In this document: positions 44,923-54,105 of the stretch, one piece after another
Numbering within the stretch: the stretch's first letter is position 1
How the letters are laid out: each line of letters opens with the position of its first letter
Source: Parapedobacter pyrenivorans
Lineage (GTDB): Bacteria; Bacteroidota; Bacteroidia; Sphingobacteriales; Sphingobacteriaceae
Direction: 5' to 3'
DNA: 64,000 nucleotides
NCBI RefSeq assembly: GCF_014636865.1
Contig: NZ_BMER01000001.1
Coordinates: forward strand, 62,001 to 126,000
Program-made: the position numbers and the translations under genes
Notes under the pieces: generated by a model
What the model saw: only the letters and a program-made list of their open reading frames with translations
What the model was told of the DNA's origin: nothing
Database searches by the model: none

Positions 44923-44930
44923 CAAAGATA
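44923..44930 (-). promoter_or_regulatory. -7-type promoter element before the fifteen-gene run
   Basis: TATCTTTG on the minus strand fits TAnnTTTG and is about 160 bp upstream of the first gene's ATG at 44760. No TTTG is seen 19 nt further upstream, so an activator may be needed. The long leader has no recognised riboswitch. Confidence 0.4.
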
Positions 44931-44968
44931 GGTCGGAGGAATTCAGCCCGCTACTGCTATCGTACTAT

Positions 44969-45988
44969 TTATTGATACGATATTTCAGTAGTCAACATTA
45001 GAGTTTTATTTATTAATTTTAGTAACGTATAAGCAGCACTGGCGTGCAAATCCGGATTGTAATCCTGACTCCTTACGTCGCTTAACTGTTCGTATACTTC
45101 TTTCACCAGATCGACATCTCTTTTACACCCAACTTCGCCTATCGCAGCCAGAAAGTGTATTACGTTTGCTTTTCGGCTTCTCAGCGACATCAATTCCGAT
45201 CGCAGTAGATCATCCATCTCAAGCGACTTAGGCTTGGTAATCCATAACGTTGATAACAAGCTCGGCCGTAGCTCCAAATTGTCAGATGTCAATATTAGAT
45301 ACTTGAGAGATTTCCATTGATTGTCAGTCAACTTCCCAATATATCGAAGAATGTATGAAGCGATGCTCTTGACTGCGTTGTTCTTGCTATCCGATTTAGC
45401 AAGCACATCTATCATGAGATCACATGTTTTGCTGGCTTCATTTTGACTAATATGTGCCCTGCTCCATTGGGTATAGAGGTCAAAGGGAGATAAGTCAGAT
45501 TCATTAATATTTGGAAATTCCAATGTAAAGCATTGAAGCGGTGTATAACGGAGTTTCGCTAACGACTCGATGGCGTGGATCCTATCAACTTCGTTTGGGT
45601 TGACGAATACATCTAATATCTTATTTCGCCAAAAATTCTTTCCACTATCTGTCGTTGATGCTTGTGCCAGGACGCGCCATATACCGATACGATAATAGGA
45701 GGTATCACCAAACAAATCGTTCTCTTTTAAGAACAGTTCTTCTATATCAGTGTCGCACGTTCCATTTCCCTCCCAAATCAAAAATTCAGCGGCATGTACT
45801 TTAATCCACTCCCCTTCATTATTTAAGATCGACACAAGATCTTCCAAGCATTTTTTTTGCAACATTTTAATTTCTTCTTCTAGGCAATTGGTTACAGTAA
45901 AGGTTCTGGTTCTATCAGACCGAAATCCAAACAACAGCATTATGACTAATAACTTCAGTGATAATATACTTATCTTACCGAAAATCAT
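44969..45988 (-). CDS. HEAT-repeat-like exported protein
   Basis: A 339-residue, mainly helical protein with an N-terminal hydrophobic signal (ILSLKLLVIMLLFGF). Repeating helix pairs such as WIKVHAAEFLIWEG, DRIHAIESLAKLRYTPL and SIASYILRYIGKL resemble HEAT/armadillo repeats. No enzyme motif is visible. Base composition looks AT-rich compared with the flanking genome. It is 4 bp after the LhgO-like gene, so it is cotranscribed with it. The role is unknown, perhaps a protein-interaction scaffold in the periplasm. Confidence 0.7.
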   Translation of the reverse strand: MIFGKISILSLKLLVIMLLFGFRSDRTRTFTVTNCLEEEIKMLQKKCLEDLVSILNNEGEWIKVHAAEFLIWEGNGTCDTDIEELFLKENDLFGDTSYYRIGIWRVLAQASTTDSGKNFWRNKILDVFVNPNEVDRIHAIESLAKLRYTPLQCFTLEFPNINESDLSPFDLYTQWSRAHISQNEASKTCDLMIDVLAKSDSKNNAVKSIASYILRYIGKLTDNQWKSLKYLILTSDNLELRPSLLSTLWITKPKSLEMDDLLRSELMSLRSRKANVIHFLAAIGEVGCKRDVDLVKEVYEQLSDVRSQDYNPDLHASAAYTLLKLINKTLMLTTEISYQ

Positions 45989-45992
45989 TCCA

Positions 45993-47192
45993 TCAATCCA
46001 TGATTAGCTTTTCACTAATCGTCTTTCCAATGGCTAAACAAGACGTCGCTGCCGGAGATGGCGCATTTCGAACATGAATCACATTGTTCTTCGCTATGAT
46101 ATCAAAGTCATCGATCAGGTTTCCTGCCCGGTCGCAAGCCTGTGCCCTGACCCCGGCGGCGCCAGCTATCAAATCATCTTCATGTATTTCTGGAAGCAAC
46201 TTCTGCAAAGCACGCGTAAAGGCAGCTTTAGAAATCGAACGATACATCTCTCCCATACCGGTTTTCCCATATTTTCCGACGATTTTCCAAAAGCCAGGCC
46301 ATGTCAACGTGTCAACGGAATCCCTCACACTAAAACTGGAGAACTTATACCCCTCACGTTTGAATGCCAACACTGCATTTGGCCCAGCCTCAACACCCCC
46401 ATTAATCATACGGGTAAAATGAACTCCTAAAAAAGGAAATCTGGGATTTGGAACGGGGTAAATTAAGTGCTTTACAAGATATTCCTTTTCGGGCTTTAAC
46501 TTGTAATATTCGCCTCTAAATGGAATAATTTTCAAATCATTGTAACGCTCTGTCATACTTGCAACCCGATCAGAATGCAGACCCGCGCAGGTGACTACGC
46601 TGACCGCGTGATAAGTTTGCTTGGTTGTCTCAACAATATTTCCGGTACGTTGCCCCGTAATATCAATAACTTCTTCTCCAAAAGAAATTTCTCCTTCCTG
46701 TTCTTCGATAAACAACCGTAATAATTGGTGCGCCATCGCAGGATAGTCCACAATGCCAGTCTGCGGAACCTTAATTGCACAAACACCTGACGAATGTGGT
46801 TCAATTTCCTTTATTCCTTCCTTTGAAAGCATTTCCAAATCACTTAATCCATTGGCAATACCTTTGTTATAAATTGCTTCCAAGGCCGGAATCTCGTCTT
46901 TCGATGTAGCAACAATAATCTTTCCACAGCGATCATAAGGCACGCCATATTCCTTAACGAACTGAATCAAACTGTGATAACCTGCAATACAGTTAGCGGC
47001 CTTTAAGCTACCGGGGTTATAATATATCCCACTGTGTATCACACCACTATTGTGGCCCGATTGGTGAGTAGCAACGCCTTTTGTCTTCTCCAATATGAGT
47101 ACTTTTTTCTTCGGCGATTTCTTCTTTACTTCATAAGCGGTCGCCAACCCTACCAAACCGGCTCCCACAATAATAATATCATAATTTACCAT
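45993..47192 (-). CDS. lhgO: FAD-dependent oxidase, L-2-hydroxyglutarate oxidase-like
   Basis: A 399-residue DAO-superfamily flavoenzyme. The FAD loop is DIIIVGAGLVGLATAYEV; LEKTKGVATHQSGHNSGVIHSG and GGVEAGPNAVLAFKREGY are hallmarks of the LhgO/YgaF group that oxidises L-2-hydroxyglutarate to 2-oxoglutarate. In this island the substrate may be another 2-hydroxy acid. The MHS porter upstream in the same run resembles 2-oxoglutarate permeases, which fits a C5-dicarboxylate theme. Confidence 0.85.
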   Translation of the reverse strand: MVNYDIIIVGAGLVGLATAYEVKKKSPKKKVLILEKTKGVATHQSGHNSGVIHSGIYYNPGSLKAANCIAGYHSLIQFVKEYGVPYDRCGKIIVATSKDEIPALEAIYNKGIANGLSDLEMLSKEGIKEIEPHSSGVCAIKVPQTGIVDYPAMAHQLLRLFIEEQEGEISFGEEVIDITGQRTGNIVETTKQTYHAVSVVTCAGLHSDRVASMTERYNDLKIIPFRGEYYKLKPEKEYLVKHLIYPVPNPRFPFLGVHFTRMINGGVEAGPNAVLAFKREGYKFSSFSVRDSVDTLTWPGFWKIVGKYGKTGMGEMYRSISKAAFTRALQKLLPEIHEDDLIAGAAGVRAQACDRAGNLIDDFDIIAKNNVIHVRNAPSPAATSCLAIGKTISEKLIMD

Positions 47193-47310
47193 CTCTTATT
47201 AACTATACCAAGGCATTAACTATTAATCGCCCCTGAATAACTGTCGTTGTAAAATTCAGTCGGAAACAACGAAAAAGACAACCTGAAAAGAAAAAGTCGA
47301 TCCCGAATAA

Positions 47311-48393
47311 TCAGATCTTGAAAAAAATCTTGTTTTTATACAGATAATAGCAGAACAACCACTGAAGAATTGCCATAGTCACAGCTACTGCCAAAAAATG
47401 TGCTGTACCAAAGTCAATTCCACCTAGTATCGACTTTGCCAGTCGATTAAAGGAGACTAAATAATGAGCAACATATATGGCGATAGAATTAGCTCCGACC
47501 ACCACAAAAACAAATGGCCATTTTTTGAAACCCTTTACGTCAATAAGCCAATAAAATAAAGCAAACAACAACATCCCTAATCCCGAAGTCAGAAAAACAA
47601 ACGAAGAGGAACCCAGTTTCTTGTTAACCGGAAAATCTAAATGGACTAACCATGCAAGAGCTGCCAAAAGGATCCCCCCAAAAACTAACCATCGCAATTT
47701 ATTCACTTCTTTAATCTTACTTTTCACGAGATTTCCTGCCAAAGCCCCAAATAGTACATTTGAGACACTGCCAGCAATTGAAATATTGAGGATATACTGA
47801 ACGCCCGGCGAGACCGTTTCCGCAATTATTTTTCGAGTATAAACTAAGAGATTCCCTTCCTCGGTAAAATCGCCGTAGCCATACCCAGGTACTGGCATAA
47901 ATTTCATAACCAGCCAATAGCCAAAAACCAAACTAAAAGCCCAAAAAGCCTGATACCTTGAAGAACAATTAATTATGATTATCGATGCCAACATGTAACT
48001 GGCACCAATACGAAATAGCACACTATAGTAACCATAGGTAGGATGATATAATCCCGGCTGCTGCCACACCAATGCTCCCAATATGGAAAGTACAATAAAC
48101 CTAACAAATACATGTCTAAATAGCGAGCGTTTCCCGCTACGATCCATCCCTCTATTAGCGAAGGAAAAAGGCATAGAAATTCCTACAATAAATAAGAATA
48201 AGGGAAAAATTAAATCATATAACGTAAAACCATCCCACTGCGGGTGTCTGAACTGATTTGCAAGAAAATTAGTTATAACAGTGTCTTTAAAATCAGGTAG
48301 AGCTCTGCAAACTGGCCCTATGCCCACTAATAAAAACATATCCAAACCTCTCAACGCATCTATAGAAAGAAGCCGATTATTTTTATTTTCCAT
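47311..48393 (-). CDS. DUF5009/HGSNAT-like membrane acyltransferase
   Basis: A 360-residue, ten-helix membrane protein. NRLLSIDALRGLDMFLLVG and QWDGFTLYDLIFPLFLFIVGISMPFS with the conserved His further on match the heparan-alpha-glucosaminide N-acetyltransferase/NagX-like group. Such proteins acetylate amino sugars at the membrane or support their uptake. It supports an amino-sugar substrate for the island. The frame opens at a TTG (48420), but ATG 48393 is the natural start. Confidence 0.85.
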   Translation of the reverse strand: MENKNNRLLSIDALRGLDMFLLVGIGPVCRALPDFKDTVITNFLANQFRHPQWDGFTLYDLIFPLFLFIVGISMPFSFANRGMDRSGKRSLFRHVFVRFIVLSILGALVWQQPGLYHPTYGYYSVLFRIGASYMLASIIIINCSSRYQAFWAFSLVFGYWLVMKFMPVPGYGYGDFTEEGNLLVYTRKIIAETVSPGVQYILNISIAGSVSNVLFGALAGNLVKSKIKEVNKLRWLVFGGILLAALAWLVHLDFPVNKKLGSSSFVFLTSGLGMLLFALFYWLIDVKGFKKWPFVFVVVGANSIAIYVAHYLVSFNRLAKSILGGIDFGTAHFLAVAVTMAILQWLFCYYLYKNKIFFKI

Positions 48394-48469
48394 AAAATTC
48401 AGGGAATCGTGTTTGGTCAATACTATTAGGTAAGCAACCAGACACTTTAATCAAATGATGAATCGCGTT

Positions 48470-49921
48470 TCAATCCCGTAGGCTTCCAAACATGTCAACA
48501 ATCGTCTTGACAATTTTTTCGGAAGCGTGTATTTCCACCCTATTAGTTCCCAACCATGTCTCGTAACCGCCCAGTTCATGTTGCTTAGGTGTCGGCAAGT
48601 AACCAAATCCACCATTGGCTAATCCAACAATAAATGTGGCATCAAAAGGAGATTTTTCCTTCAGTTCCAACCCAGTTTCAGCAAAGACTTCAAATGGAAT
48701 TGCCCCTATTGCCACTCCGCCGATACGAAACACTTGCAAATCAATTGTTAGGCTATCCGGCCAATTCTCCTGCATATCGATAATTCGTTCTACATAGATA
48801 TGCTCATTTCGATGATAACGTTCTCCCTTAGTTAATTCCGGGAATTTACGAGCACGATCCAACATTTGTTGAGTAGGCTTGCGCACACCAAGCGTGAGCA
48901 TCGCAGATTTCGAGTCTAGCGAAACACGATCTTGAAACTTCAGCTTTTGATACACAGAAAAGACCTTGGCCGCAATATCTGTTGCTACTAGACTCATTTT
49001 TTCATATGGCTCGTACCTTACGGCCTCGCTTTGGACGTCTATGTTATTGATATCGCCCGATGTCCCGTTTGTCATTATTCCAACAAAGGGCAGGTCTCCG
49101 GCCGCTCTGTTTAAGAGCCCATCTATCTTCTTCGCAAATACACCAAAATAGTCAGCAGATACCTGTCCTGAAGGCACCCCGCCAACGTAATGTAAGGAAT
49201 AATTTGCGAGCAACGCTATCGGGCATCCTTCTAACGACTGCACAGCAAAAAAAGAAAGCTCGGGGTCGACAGGTCCGGCGGGTTCTACCAAATTTGGGTT
49301 GCTTCGACCGGGGTTCATCAATACCTGGTCTCTACCACCAAAGGGGTTAGTCATGAGATTCTTCATTTTCCACCTCCTGTTAAAAACGTGTTCCGGAATA
49401 TCCACACTGCCCCACGCTATCTGGGCGGGCGCCAGGTTATTGACCGCACAAACCATTCCGTCAGCTATTCGACGTATAAGGTACACTTGATACTCGTCGA
49501 ATTGCTCCCCCATATCCCATGCAACGCGCTTAGCCCCCTTTCCCCCCGCACTAGTGGCTGAATGCGTATGTGTGGAAGACAACATGACATTGTCCGTAGG
49601 AATGCCTGTTTTTTCGTACACCAATTCCTTAGCAGCGTCGAGCACCTCCTCTCTGACAAATACATTGTCTATGACTCCGAAAGCTAATCGAACGGAGCCA
49701 TCATCTAATACCAGACATCGGACAAATAAATCATCATGGATATGTGTTGCAGGGGGCGTGTTGAAATTACCAACAATCTCATTTCCCAAAAAAGGTGTCA
49801 CATTGCTAACAGCGGCTCCTGCTCTGAAAGTTGACTCCGTTTTGAATTCACCTTTCCGGGGCTGAGCCAATGCAAGAAACGGGGTCAATAATATAACAAT
49901 AAGACTTACTATTCTATCCAT
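48470..49921 (-). CDS. Ceramidase-like exported protein
   Basis: A 483-residue protein with signal peptide (VSLIVILLTPFLALA). Zinc motif SSTHTHSATSAGG, second His in NYSLHYVGG, late Glu region PFEVFAETGLELKE and Tyr region NGGFGYLPTPKQHELGGYETW match the neutral-ceramidase fold. The nucleophile segment is MTNGTSGDINNID, with Asn in place of the expected Ser. ATG 49921 has GGAGAA six bases upstream and lies just before the MFS stop. Closely similar to the protein at 52727 in its motifs, less so to that at 34853. Confidence 0.8.
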   Translation of the reverse strand: MDRIVSLIVILLTPFLALAQPRKGEFKTESTFRAGAAVSNVTPFLGNEIVGNFNTPPATHIHDDLFVRCLVLDDGSVRLAFGVIDNVFVREEVLDAAKELVYEKTGIPTDNVMLSSTHTHSATSAGGKGAKRVAWDMGEQFDEYQVYLIRRIADGMVCAVNNLAPAQIAWGSVDIPEHVFNRRWKMKNLMTNPFGGRDQVLMNPGRSNPNLVEPAGPVDPELSFFAVQSLEGCPIALLANYSLHYVGGVPSGQVSADYFGVFAKKIDGLLNRAAGDLPFVGIMTNGTSGDINNIDVQSEAVRYEPYEKMSLVATDIAAKVFSVYQKLKFQDRVSLDSKSAMLTLGVRKPTQQMLDRARKFPELTKGERYHRNEHIYVERIIDMQENWPDSLTIDLQVFRIGGVAIGAIPFEVFAETGLELKEKSPFDATFIVGLANGGFGYLPTPKQHELGGYETWLGTNRVEIHASEKIVKTIVDMFGSLRD

Positions 49922-51227
49922 GTGGTTCTCCATCTAATTTACTTCCTTTTTTGGTGTCCTGCATAAATACAAACATAATTAACGAAAGGAATATCCCTAT
50001 GGTAACGTACCAATAATACCAGCTTTCATGATCGACACTTTTAAACCACAAGGCAACATACTCGGCTGTACCACCGAATATAGCTACAGTGATGGCATGC
50101 GGTAGTCCAACCCCAATAGCACGGACTTCAGCGGGGAACAACTCTGCTTTGACAACAGCACCGATACTCGTATACGTACTGATAATGAGCAGGCCTATCA
50201 TTATAAACACAAAAATAGCCCAGTTCGAATTTGCTGAACTTATTGCATTCATCAAAGGTACTGTACAGATGGTGCCTAGCAAACCAAAGGTTATTAATAA
50301 TGGTTTCCTGCCAATTCGATCCGAAAGTCCTCCAAAGAGCGGCTGAATAACAGCAAAAGCAAATAATGAAACGAACGATATCATTGTCGCATCGCCTTTA
50401 GAAATGCCTACCGTATTGACGAGGAATTTTTGCATATATGTTGTGAATGTATAAAATGCGAGCGTACCTCCCAACGTTAACCCTACCACAATCATGATGG
50501 CTTTCGGATGCTTCAACAATTTGGATATCGAGCCATCCTTCGCTTTCCCTTTTTCCTTTGCTGCGGTATAGGCGCGCGTTTCATGAAGATGTACACGGAG
50601 GTATAATGCAATGACGGACAGTATCGCGCCGATCACGAATGGGATACGCCATCCCCAGTCATGGAGCTGTTCATCTGTCAACAAGAATTTCTGTAATAAT
50701 ATTTGTACGCCAAGTGCAAGAAGCTGCCCCCCAATAAGTGTGGCATATTGAAAACTTGAAAAAAACCCCCGTCTATTTGGTGTGGCCATCTCTGTCAAGT
50801 AAGTAGCCGAAACACCAAATTCACCGCCTACGCTTAATCCCTGTAACATGCGCGCGATGGTCAATAATAGGGGAGCCAAAATACCAATTGTCGAATAGTC
50901 GGGAATAAATGCGATAATCAGTGAACCAATAGACATTAACCAAACCGAGATCAACATCGTTTTCTTTCTACCAATGTTATCGGCAAGTGCCCCAAATAGC
51001 CAGCCGCCAATAGGTCTCATTAAAAACCCCAACGCAAAAATTCCAGCGGTTTGAAGTAATTGAACCGTTTGATTATCATTCGGAAAAAATGAGGCAGAAA
51101 AGTAGATTGCGAATGCCGAATAGGTGTACCAATCATACCATTCTACCAAATTACCTATTGACCCTCCCGCTATGGCTTTCAATCGCCGCATAGAGAGCGT
51201 CTGTTTATCTAACTTATCATCATTCAT
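49914..51227 (-). CDS. MHS-family metabolite:proton symporter (KgtP-like)
   Basis: A 437-residue MFS porter. GSIGNLVEWYDWYTYSAFAIYFSASFFP, MRPIGGWLFGALADNIGRK and RMLQGLSVGGEFGVSATYL are signatures of the metabolite:H+ symporter family (2-oxoglutarate, shikimate, betaine-type substrates). ATG 51227 is chosen over a TTG at 51236. It is the first gene of the run that continues to 44969, overlapping the ceramidase-like gene by 8 bases. It may carry an organic acid related to the LhgO-like enzyme's chemistry. Confidence 0.87.
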   Translation of the reverse strand: MNDDKLDKQTLSMRRLKAIAGGSIGNLVEWYDWYTYSAFAIYFSASFFPNDNQTVQLLQTAGIFALGFLMRPIGGWLFGALADNIGRKKTMLISVWLMSIGSLIIAFIPDYSTIGILAPLLLTIARMLQGLSVGGEFGVSATYLTEMATPNRRGFFSSFQYATLIGGQLLALGVQILLQKFLLTDEQLHDWGWRIPFVIGAILSVIALYLRVHLHETRAYTAAKEKGKAKDGSISKLLKHPKAIMIVVGLTLGGTLAFYTFTTYMQKFLVNTVGISKGDATMISFVSLFAFAVIQPLFGGLSDRIGRKPLLITFGLLGTICTVPLMNAISSANSNWAIFVFIMIGLLIISTYTSIGAVVKAELFPAEVRAIGVGLPHAITVAIFGGTAEYVALWFKSVDHESWYYWYVTIGIFLSLIMFVFMQDTKKGSKLDGEPHG

Positions 51228-51236
51228 TAAATTCAA

Positions 51237-51351
51237 TTAATTGGTCTTCAGTTTAAAAAGTCTTATAAAAGCAAAGGTATGTCCCTGCATTAGACATACC
51301 TTCAACGATTATTTACATAACTGATATAATATTTCAGCGTATTCAGGACAC
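51237..51351. other. Promoter region of the MHS-porter run
   Basis: Contains the stem-loop at 51274-51302 and the overlapping minus-strand -7 element TACCTTTG (51272-51279), about 45 bp before the porter ATG. Beyond it the SusD remnant begins. Confidence 0.5.
51274..51302 (-). terminator. Stem-loop after the SusD remnant, overlapping a -7 element
   Basis: AAGGTATGTC (51274-51283) pairs exactly with GACATACCTT (51293-51302) around a 9-nt loop. Read on the minus strand the stem is followed by TTGCTTTTAT, so it could end transcripts from the RidA operon. The same bases supply TACCTTTG (-7 type) for the next run, so terminator or regulatory hairpin are both possible. Confidence 0.5.
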
Positions 51352-51636
51352 TCAGTATTCGGAGTTATGAACCGATGGATTCAAAGATTCATTTAGATTC
51401 AGTTCAAAATTTGGGACTGGCCACGACAAGTACATGTCCTCAACATCCATATCTATTCCGTCATTGACAACATCTTTCACAATTCAAGATCTCCCCAAGT
51501 CAAACCTGAGCTTTCCTGCCAATTCGAATTCGTAACCTCACTTTAGAATCTCTTCACATCGCTACATGTTTCAGGGCTGGCCAAGATATCATCATTGTAA
51601 GGACTTAAGATGTCGGAAGTAACACCTGTTGTATAT
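51352..51636 (-). pseudogene. Decayed SusD-like gene remnant
   Basis: On the minus strand the last part reads DVEDMYLSWPVPNFELNLNE, then SLNPSVHNSEY and a stop. This is the typical ending of SusD proteins (Y-L-x-P-I-P-x-x-E-L-x-x-N). Further upstream, in other frames and interrupted by stops, come TTGVTSDILSPYNDDILASP and SNWQESSGLTWGDL, also SusD-like. There is no start or full domain. A second SusCD pair therefore probably existed here and was lost. Confidence 0.75.
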
Positions 51637-51639
51637 AAA

Positions 51640-52743
51640 TCAAGGATACCGCTTCCGCGCAACTACTTTCCATGTGTCTGTAGTCCGCTGGCCTTGAACC
51701 ACGGTAAGCCGATCATACAACGCAACAGTAGGGCAAATATGGATAGGTAGTGCATAAAGCACATCACCCACCTGCCAACTTTGTCCGCTGGGTGCCTTCA
51801 ACACCATATGTTCTTCGCTATGGCTGACAGGTTCGAGGTCTTCAGCGTTTAAAAAATAGACGCGCCTCTCCAACAGATTTTCGGAGGCAATGGCTTTGTA
51901 GCCCAAATCGATACAAAGTAGATCCGGACCAGGCATGGATACAATGCGACAAAGCAGCACTGCGGCAGCTAAAAACCGTTGTTCTGGCAGTGTATCGCTA
52001 TACCCTTTATCCCATAGCACAAATGTACCGGGGCTGCACTCTACTTCGGAGTATTGCGCGTAGATGGGAAACGAAGGGGAACCGCCGATAATGATTTGGG
52101 GCTTAGGATAATTCTCTTCATCTAGCTCACGAATCATAGCAGCAACAGGTTCGAAGTTCCGATCGCAAATGGCTTTGCGCTTTTCAAGATTAACTTCCCT
52201 AACATGACCATCATATGCATGGAAACCCTGGACGACCAATCCTGCTAATTGGCAGCTATGACGGTAAAGCGACAAGGCCGCCTCGCCCAAACTGATACCG
52301 GTGCGGCCCATTCCAACATTCAGATCGATATACGTATTAATGATTTCACCCGCGGCTAAGGCGATCTCCGACAATGTGTTCGCGGCTCCTTCATTGTCAA
52401 TAATAGTGGAGAACTTGGTGCCGCGATAGCTCTTGATTAACGCAAGAAAACGACCTGTTTTCGGCCCGTACAACGGATAGGCCAACAATACATCTAGAGC
52501 CCCGCACTCGCCTAGCATCTTGGCCTCAGCAATCGTTGCGCACTTAAACTTCGTGATGCCTGCATTCAATTGCAATTGCAAGATTTCCTTGGTTTTATGG
52601 GTTTTGACGTGTGGCCGCAATCGACTGACCTCTCCAATCATGGACATAGCTAATTCGATGTTACATTGAACGCGATCCGGATAGACCAAAAGCGCAGGTG
52701 AATCGACCTCATTTTCGTTATTGATCTTATACCAATTGCCCAT
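51640..52743 (-). CDS. DSD1/D-threonine-aldolase-like PLP enzyme
   Basis: A 367-residue fold-III PLP enzyme. The alanine-racemase-type barrel begins DSPALLVYPDRVQCNIELAM, with the PLP Lys in RPHVKTHKTKE. The C-terminal beta domain has the zinc site typical of D-serine dehydratase/D-threonine aldolase, SEEHMVLK plus PIHICPTVALYD (His-x-Cys). Substrates of the family are beta-hydroxy D-amino acids. It overlaps the ceramidase-like gene by 17 bp. A RidA gene starts the same operon, which fits an enamine-forming dehydratase. Confidence 0.88.
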   Translation of the reverse strand: MGNWYKINNENEVDSPALLVYPDRVQCNIELAMSMIGEVSRLRPHVKTHKTKEILQLQLNAGITKFKCATIAEAKMLGECGALDVLLAYPLYGPKTGRFLALIKSYRGTKFSTIIDNEGAANTLSEIALAAGEIINTYIDLNVGMGRTGISLGEAALSLYRHSCQLAGLVVQGFHAYDGHVREVNLEKRKAICDRNFEPVAAMIRELDEENYPKPQIIIGGSPSFPIYAQYSEVECSPGTFVLWDKGYSDTLPEQRFLAAAVLLCRIVSMPGPDLLCIDLGYKAIASENLLERRVYFLNAEDLEPVSHSEEHMVLKAPSGQSWQVGDVLYALPIHICPTVALYDRLTVVQGQRTTDTWKVVARKRYP

Positions 52744-54103
52744 AACTTCTTAATTGTTTTGTAAGTTGCTGTATAATTGTAGCTTCCGCATCTACTTCGA
52801 GATGACTGGTTCGGCAACGCCAGCATTCGTAACCGCCCTTTTTGAGCTCATGTGCCGGAGGCACATAGCCCACGTATTCATTCGCCAAGCAAATGGTAAA
52901 GTATTTCTTGTTTGGCCAAGCGGCTTTTAACTTCAGCCCAGTTTCAGCAAAAAACTCTCCTCCAAGTGCACCGATAACACCGGATCCTATCTGGAAACTT
53001 TGGACAGGAAATGACCTCTCATCCGGAAACTCAGCCAGTAGTACCTGTTCGCGGGCATAAACTTGCTCAAAAAATCGCGGCTCACCAAATTCAATATCTT
53101 CATAGTCGGTTTCAGAGACAAGTTGCTTTGCTCTCGTAAGCTCATCTTCCGAAGGTTTACGCACGCCTATTGGCACATCGGCATATACTACTGTTAACTT
53201 TGGATGAAGCTCCCACTCCACGCTAGGCAGTGATCCAATGACTGCGGATGCCAAATCTTCTCCGATCAATTGGCTTTTTTTGTGGTTATCCTTGGGATAA
53301 CGATCAGGGTCTCGAAAATCCCAAATATTGATTTCTCCACTTGTGCCGTTGCTCATCATACCGACAAAGTCGCAGCCAACACCCAGCTTCGTTGACAATG
53401 AACGTGCGAACGATCCGAAATAATCGGCACTAATGGTACTGCGGTCACAATCACCTACATAGTGTAACGAATAATTGGCCAACAGGCTGATCCATTGACC
53501 ATCCATATTTTGCACGGCCAAGTAGCGTAAGTTTGGATCGGGAACGCTCATCGGGCCTTCGATGTAATGCTCATCGCCAAATGGGTTGGTTTTAACGATG
53601 TCCCTTTCGCCAGTGACAGGATTGACCGCTTGGTATTCCGCTTCCATTCGGTAGCGTCGGCACATTAGGTGCTGAGGCTGATCTACACTACCCCAGCCAA
53701 TTCTAGCCGGCCGCAATGAAGAATATGCCGCTTTAACCCCCTGAACAATTAATGCAGGCAATCGCTGTCGATAAGCCCAATCAACGTGGCCCATCAACAA
53801 GTCCGTTACCGAACCCGCGGAATGCGTGTGAGTACTGGCAATGAGTTGGCATTGCCGTGGGATACCGACCTCACGGGCTATAACTCGCTTCACATCTTCA
53901 AGAAAATCACGCTGCATGGCGCAAATATCTACCATCACAATAACGAGGCTACAAGCACCCGCCTGCAAAACCAATGCTTTGGCATACAACGGATCCGCAA
54001 CCTTTGTAGCGTACCGGGATGTAAACTCGCCGTTAATGACTGTACCCAATGGCGGAGTAATGTCTATTTGAGCTGCTCCGGCTTTGAACCTATGATTTTG
54101 CAT
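52727..54103 (-). CDS. Ceramidase-like protein without signal peptide
   Basis: A 458-residue protein. It starts NHRFKAGAAQIDITPPLGTV, the usual opening of the ceramidase N-terminal domain. Zinc motif ASTHTHSAGS, second His NYSLHYVGDC, Glu region GGEFFAETGLKLK and Tyr region NEYVGYVPPAHELKKGGYECW are present. The nucleophile segment is MSNGTSGEINIWD, with Asn in place of Ser. Unlike the two paralogues it has no signal peptide and is probably cytoplasmic, acting with the M19 and PLP enzymes of the operon. ATG 54103 (after GGAAGAAAG) is preferred over an upstream GTG at 54121. Confidence 0.8.
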   Translation of the reverse strand: MQNHRFKAGAAQIDITPPLGTVINGEFTSRYATKVADPLYAKALVLQAGACSLVIVMVDICAMQRDFLEDVKRVIAREVGIPRQCQLIASTHTHSAGSVTDLLMGHVDWAYRQRLPALIVQGVKAAYSSLRPARIGWGSVDQPQHLMCRRYRMEAEYQAVNPVTGERDIVKTNPFGDEHYIEGPMSVPDPNLRYLAVQNMDGQWISLLANYSLHYVGDCDRSTISADYFGSFARSLSTKLGVGCDFVGMMSNGTSGEINIWDFRDPDRYPKDNHKKSQLIGEDLASAVIGSLPSVEWELHPKLTVVYADVPIGVRKPSEDELTRAKQLVSETDYEDIEFGEPRFFEQVYAREQVLLAEFPDERSFPVQSFQIGSGVIGALGGEFFAETGLKLKAAWPNKKYFTICLANEYVGYVPPAHELKKGGYECWRCRTSHLEVDAEATIIQQLTKQLRSYGQLV

Positions 54104-54105
54104 CT

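Noticed and set aside
25485-54103. Ganglioside/sphingolipid degradation locus (sialidase + hexosaminidase + ceramidase)
   Set aside because: Attractive by names, but the ceramidase-like proteins lack the Ser nucleophile, the BNR proteins lack a clear sialidase triad, and no sphingosine-catabolic gene is seen; left as one possibility only.
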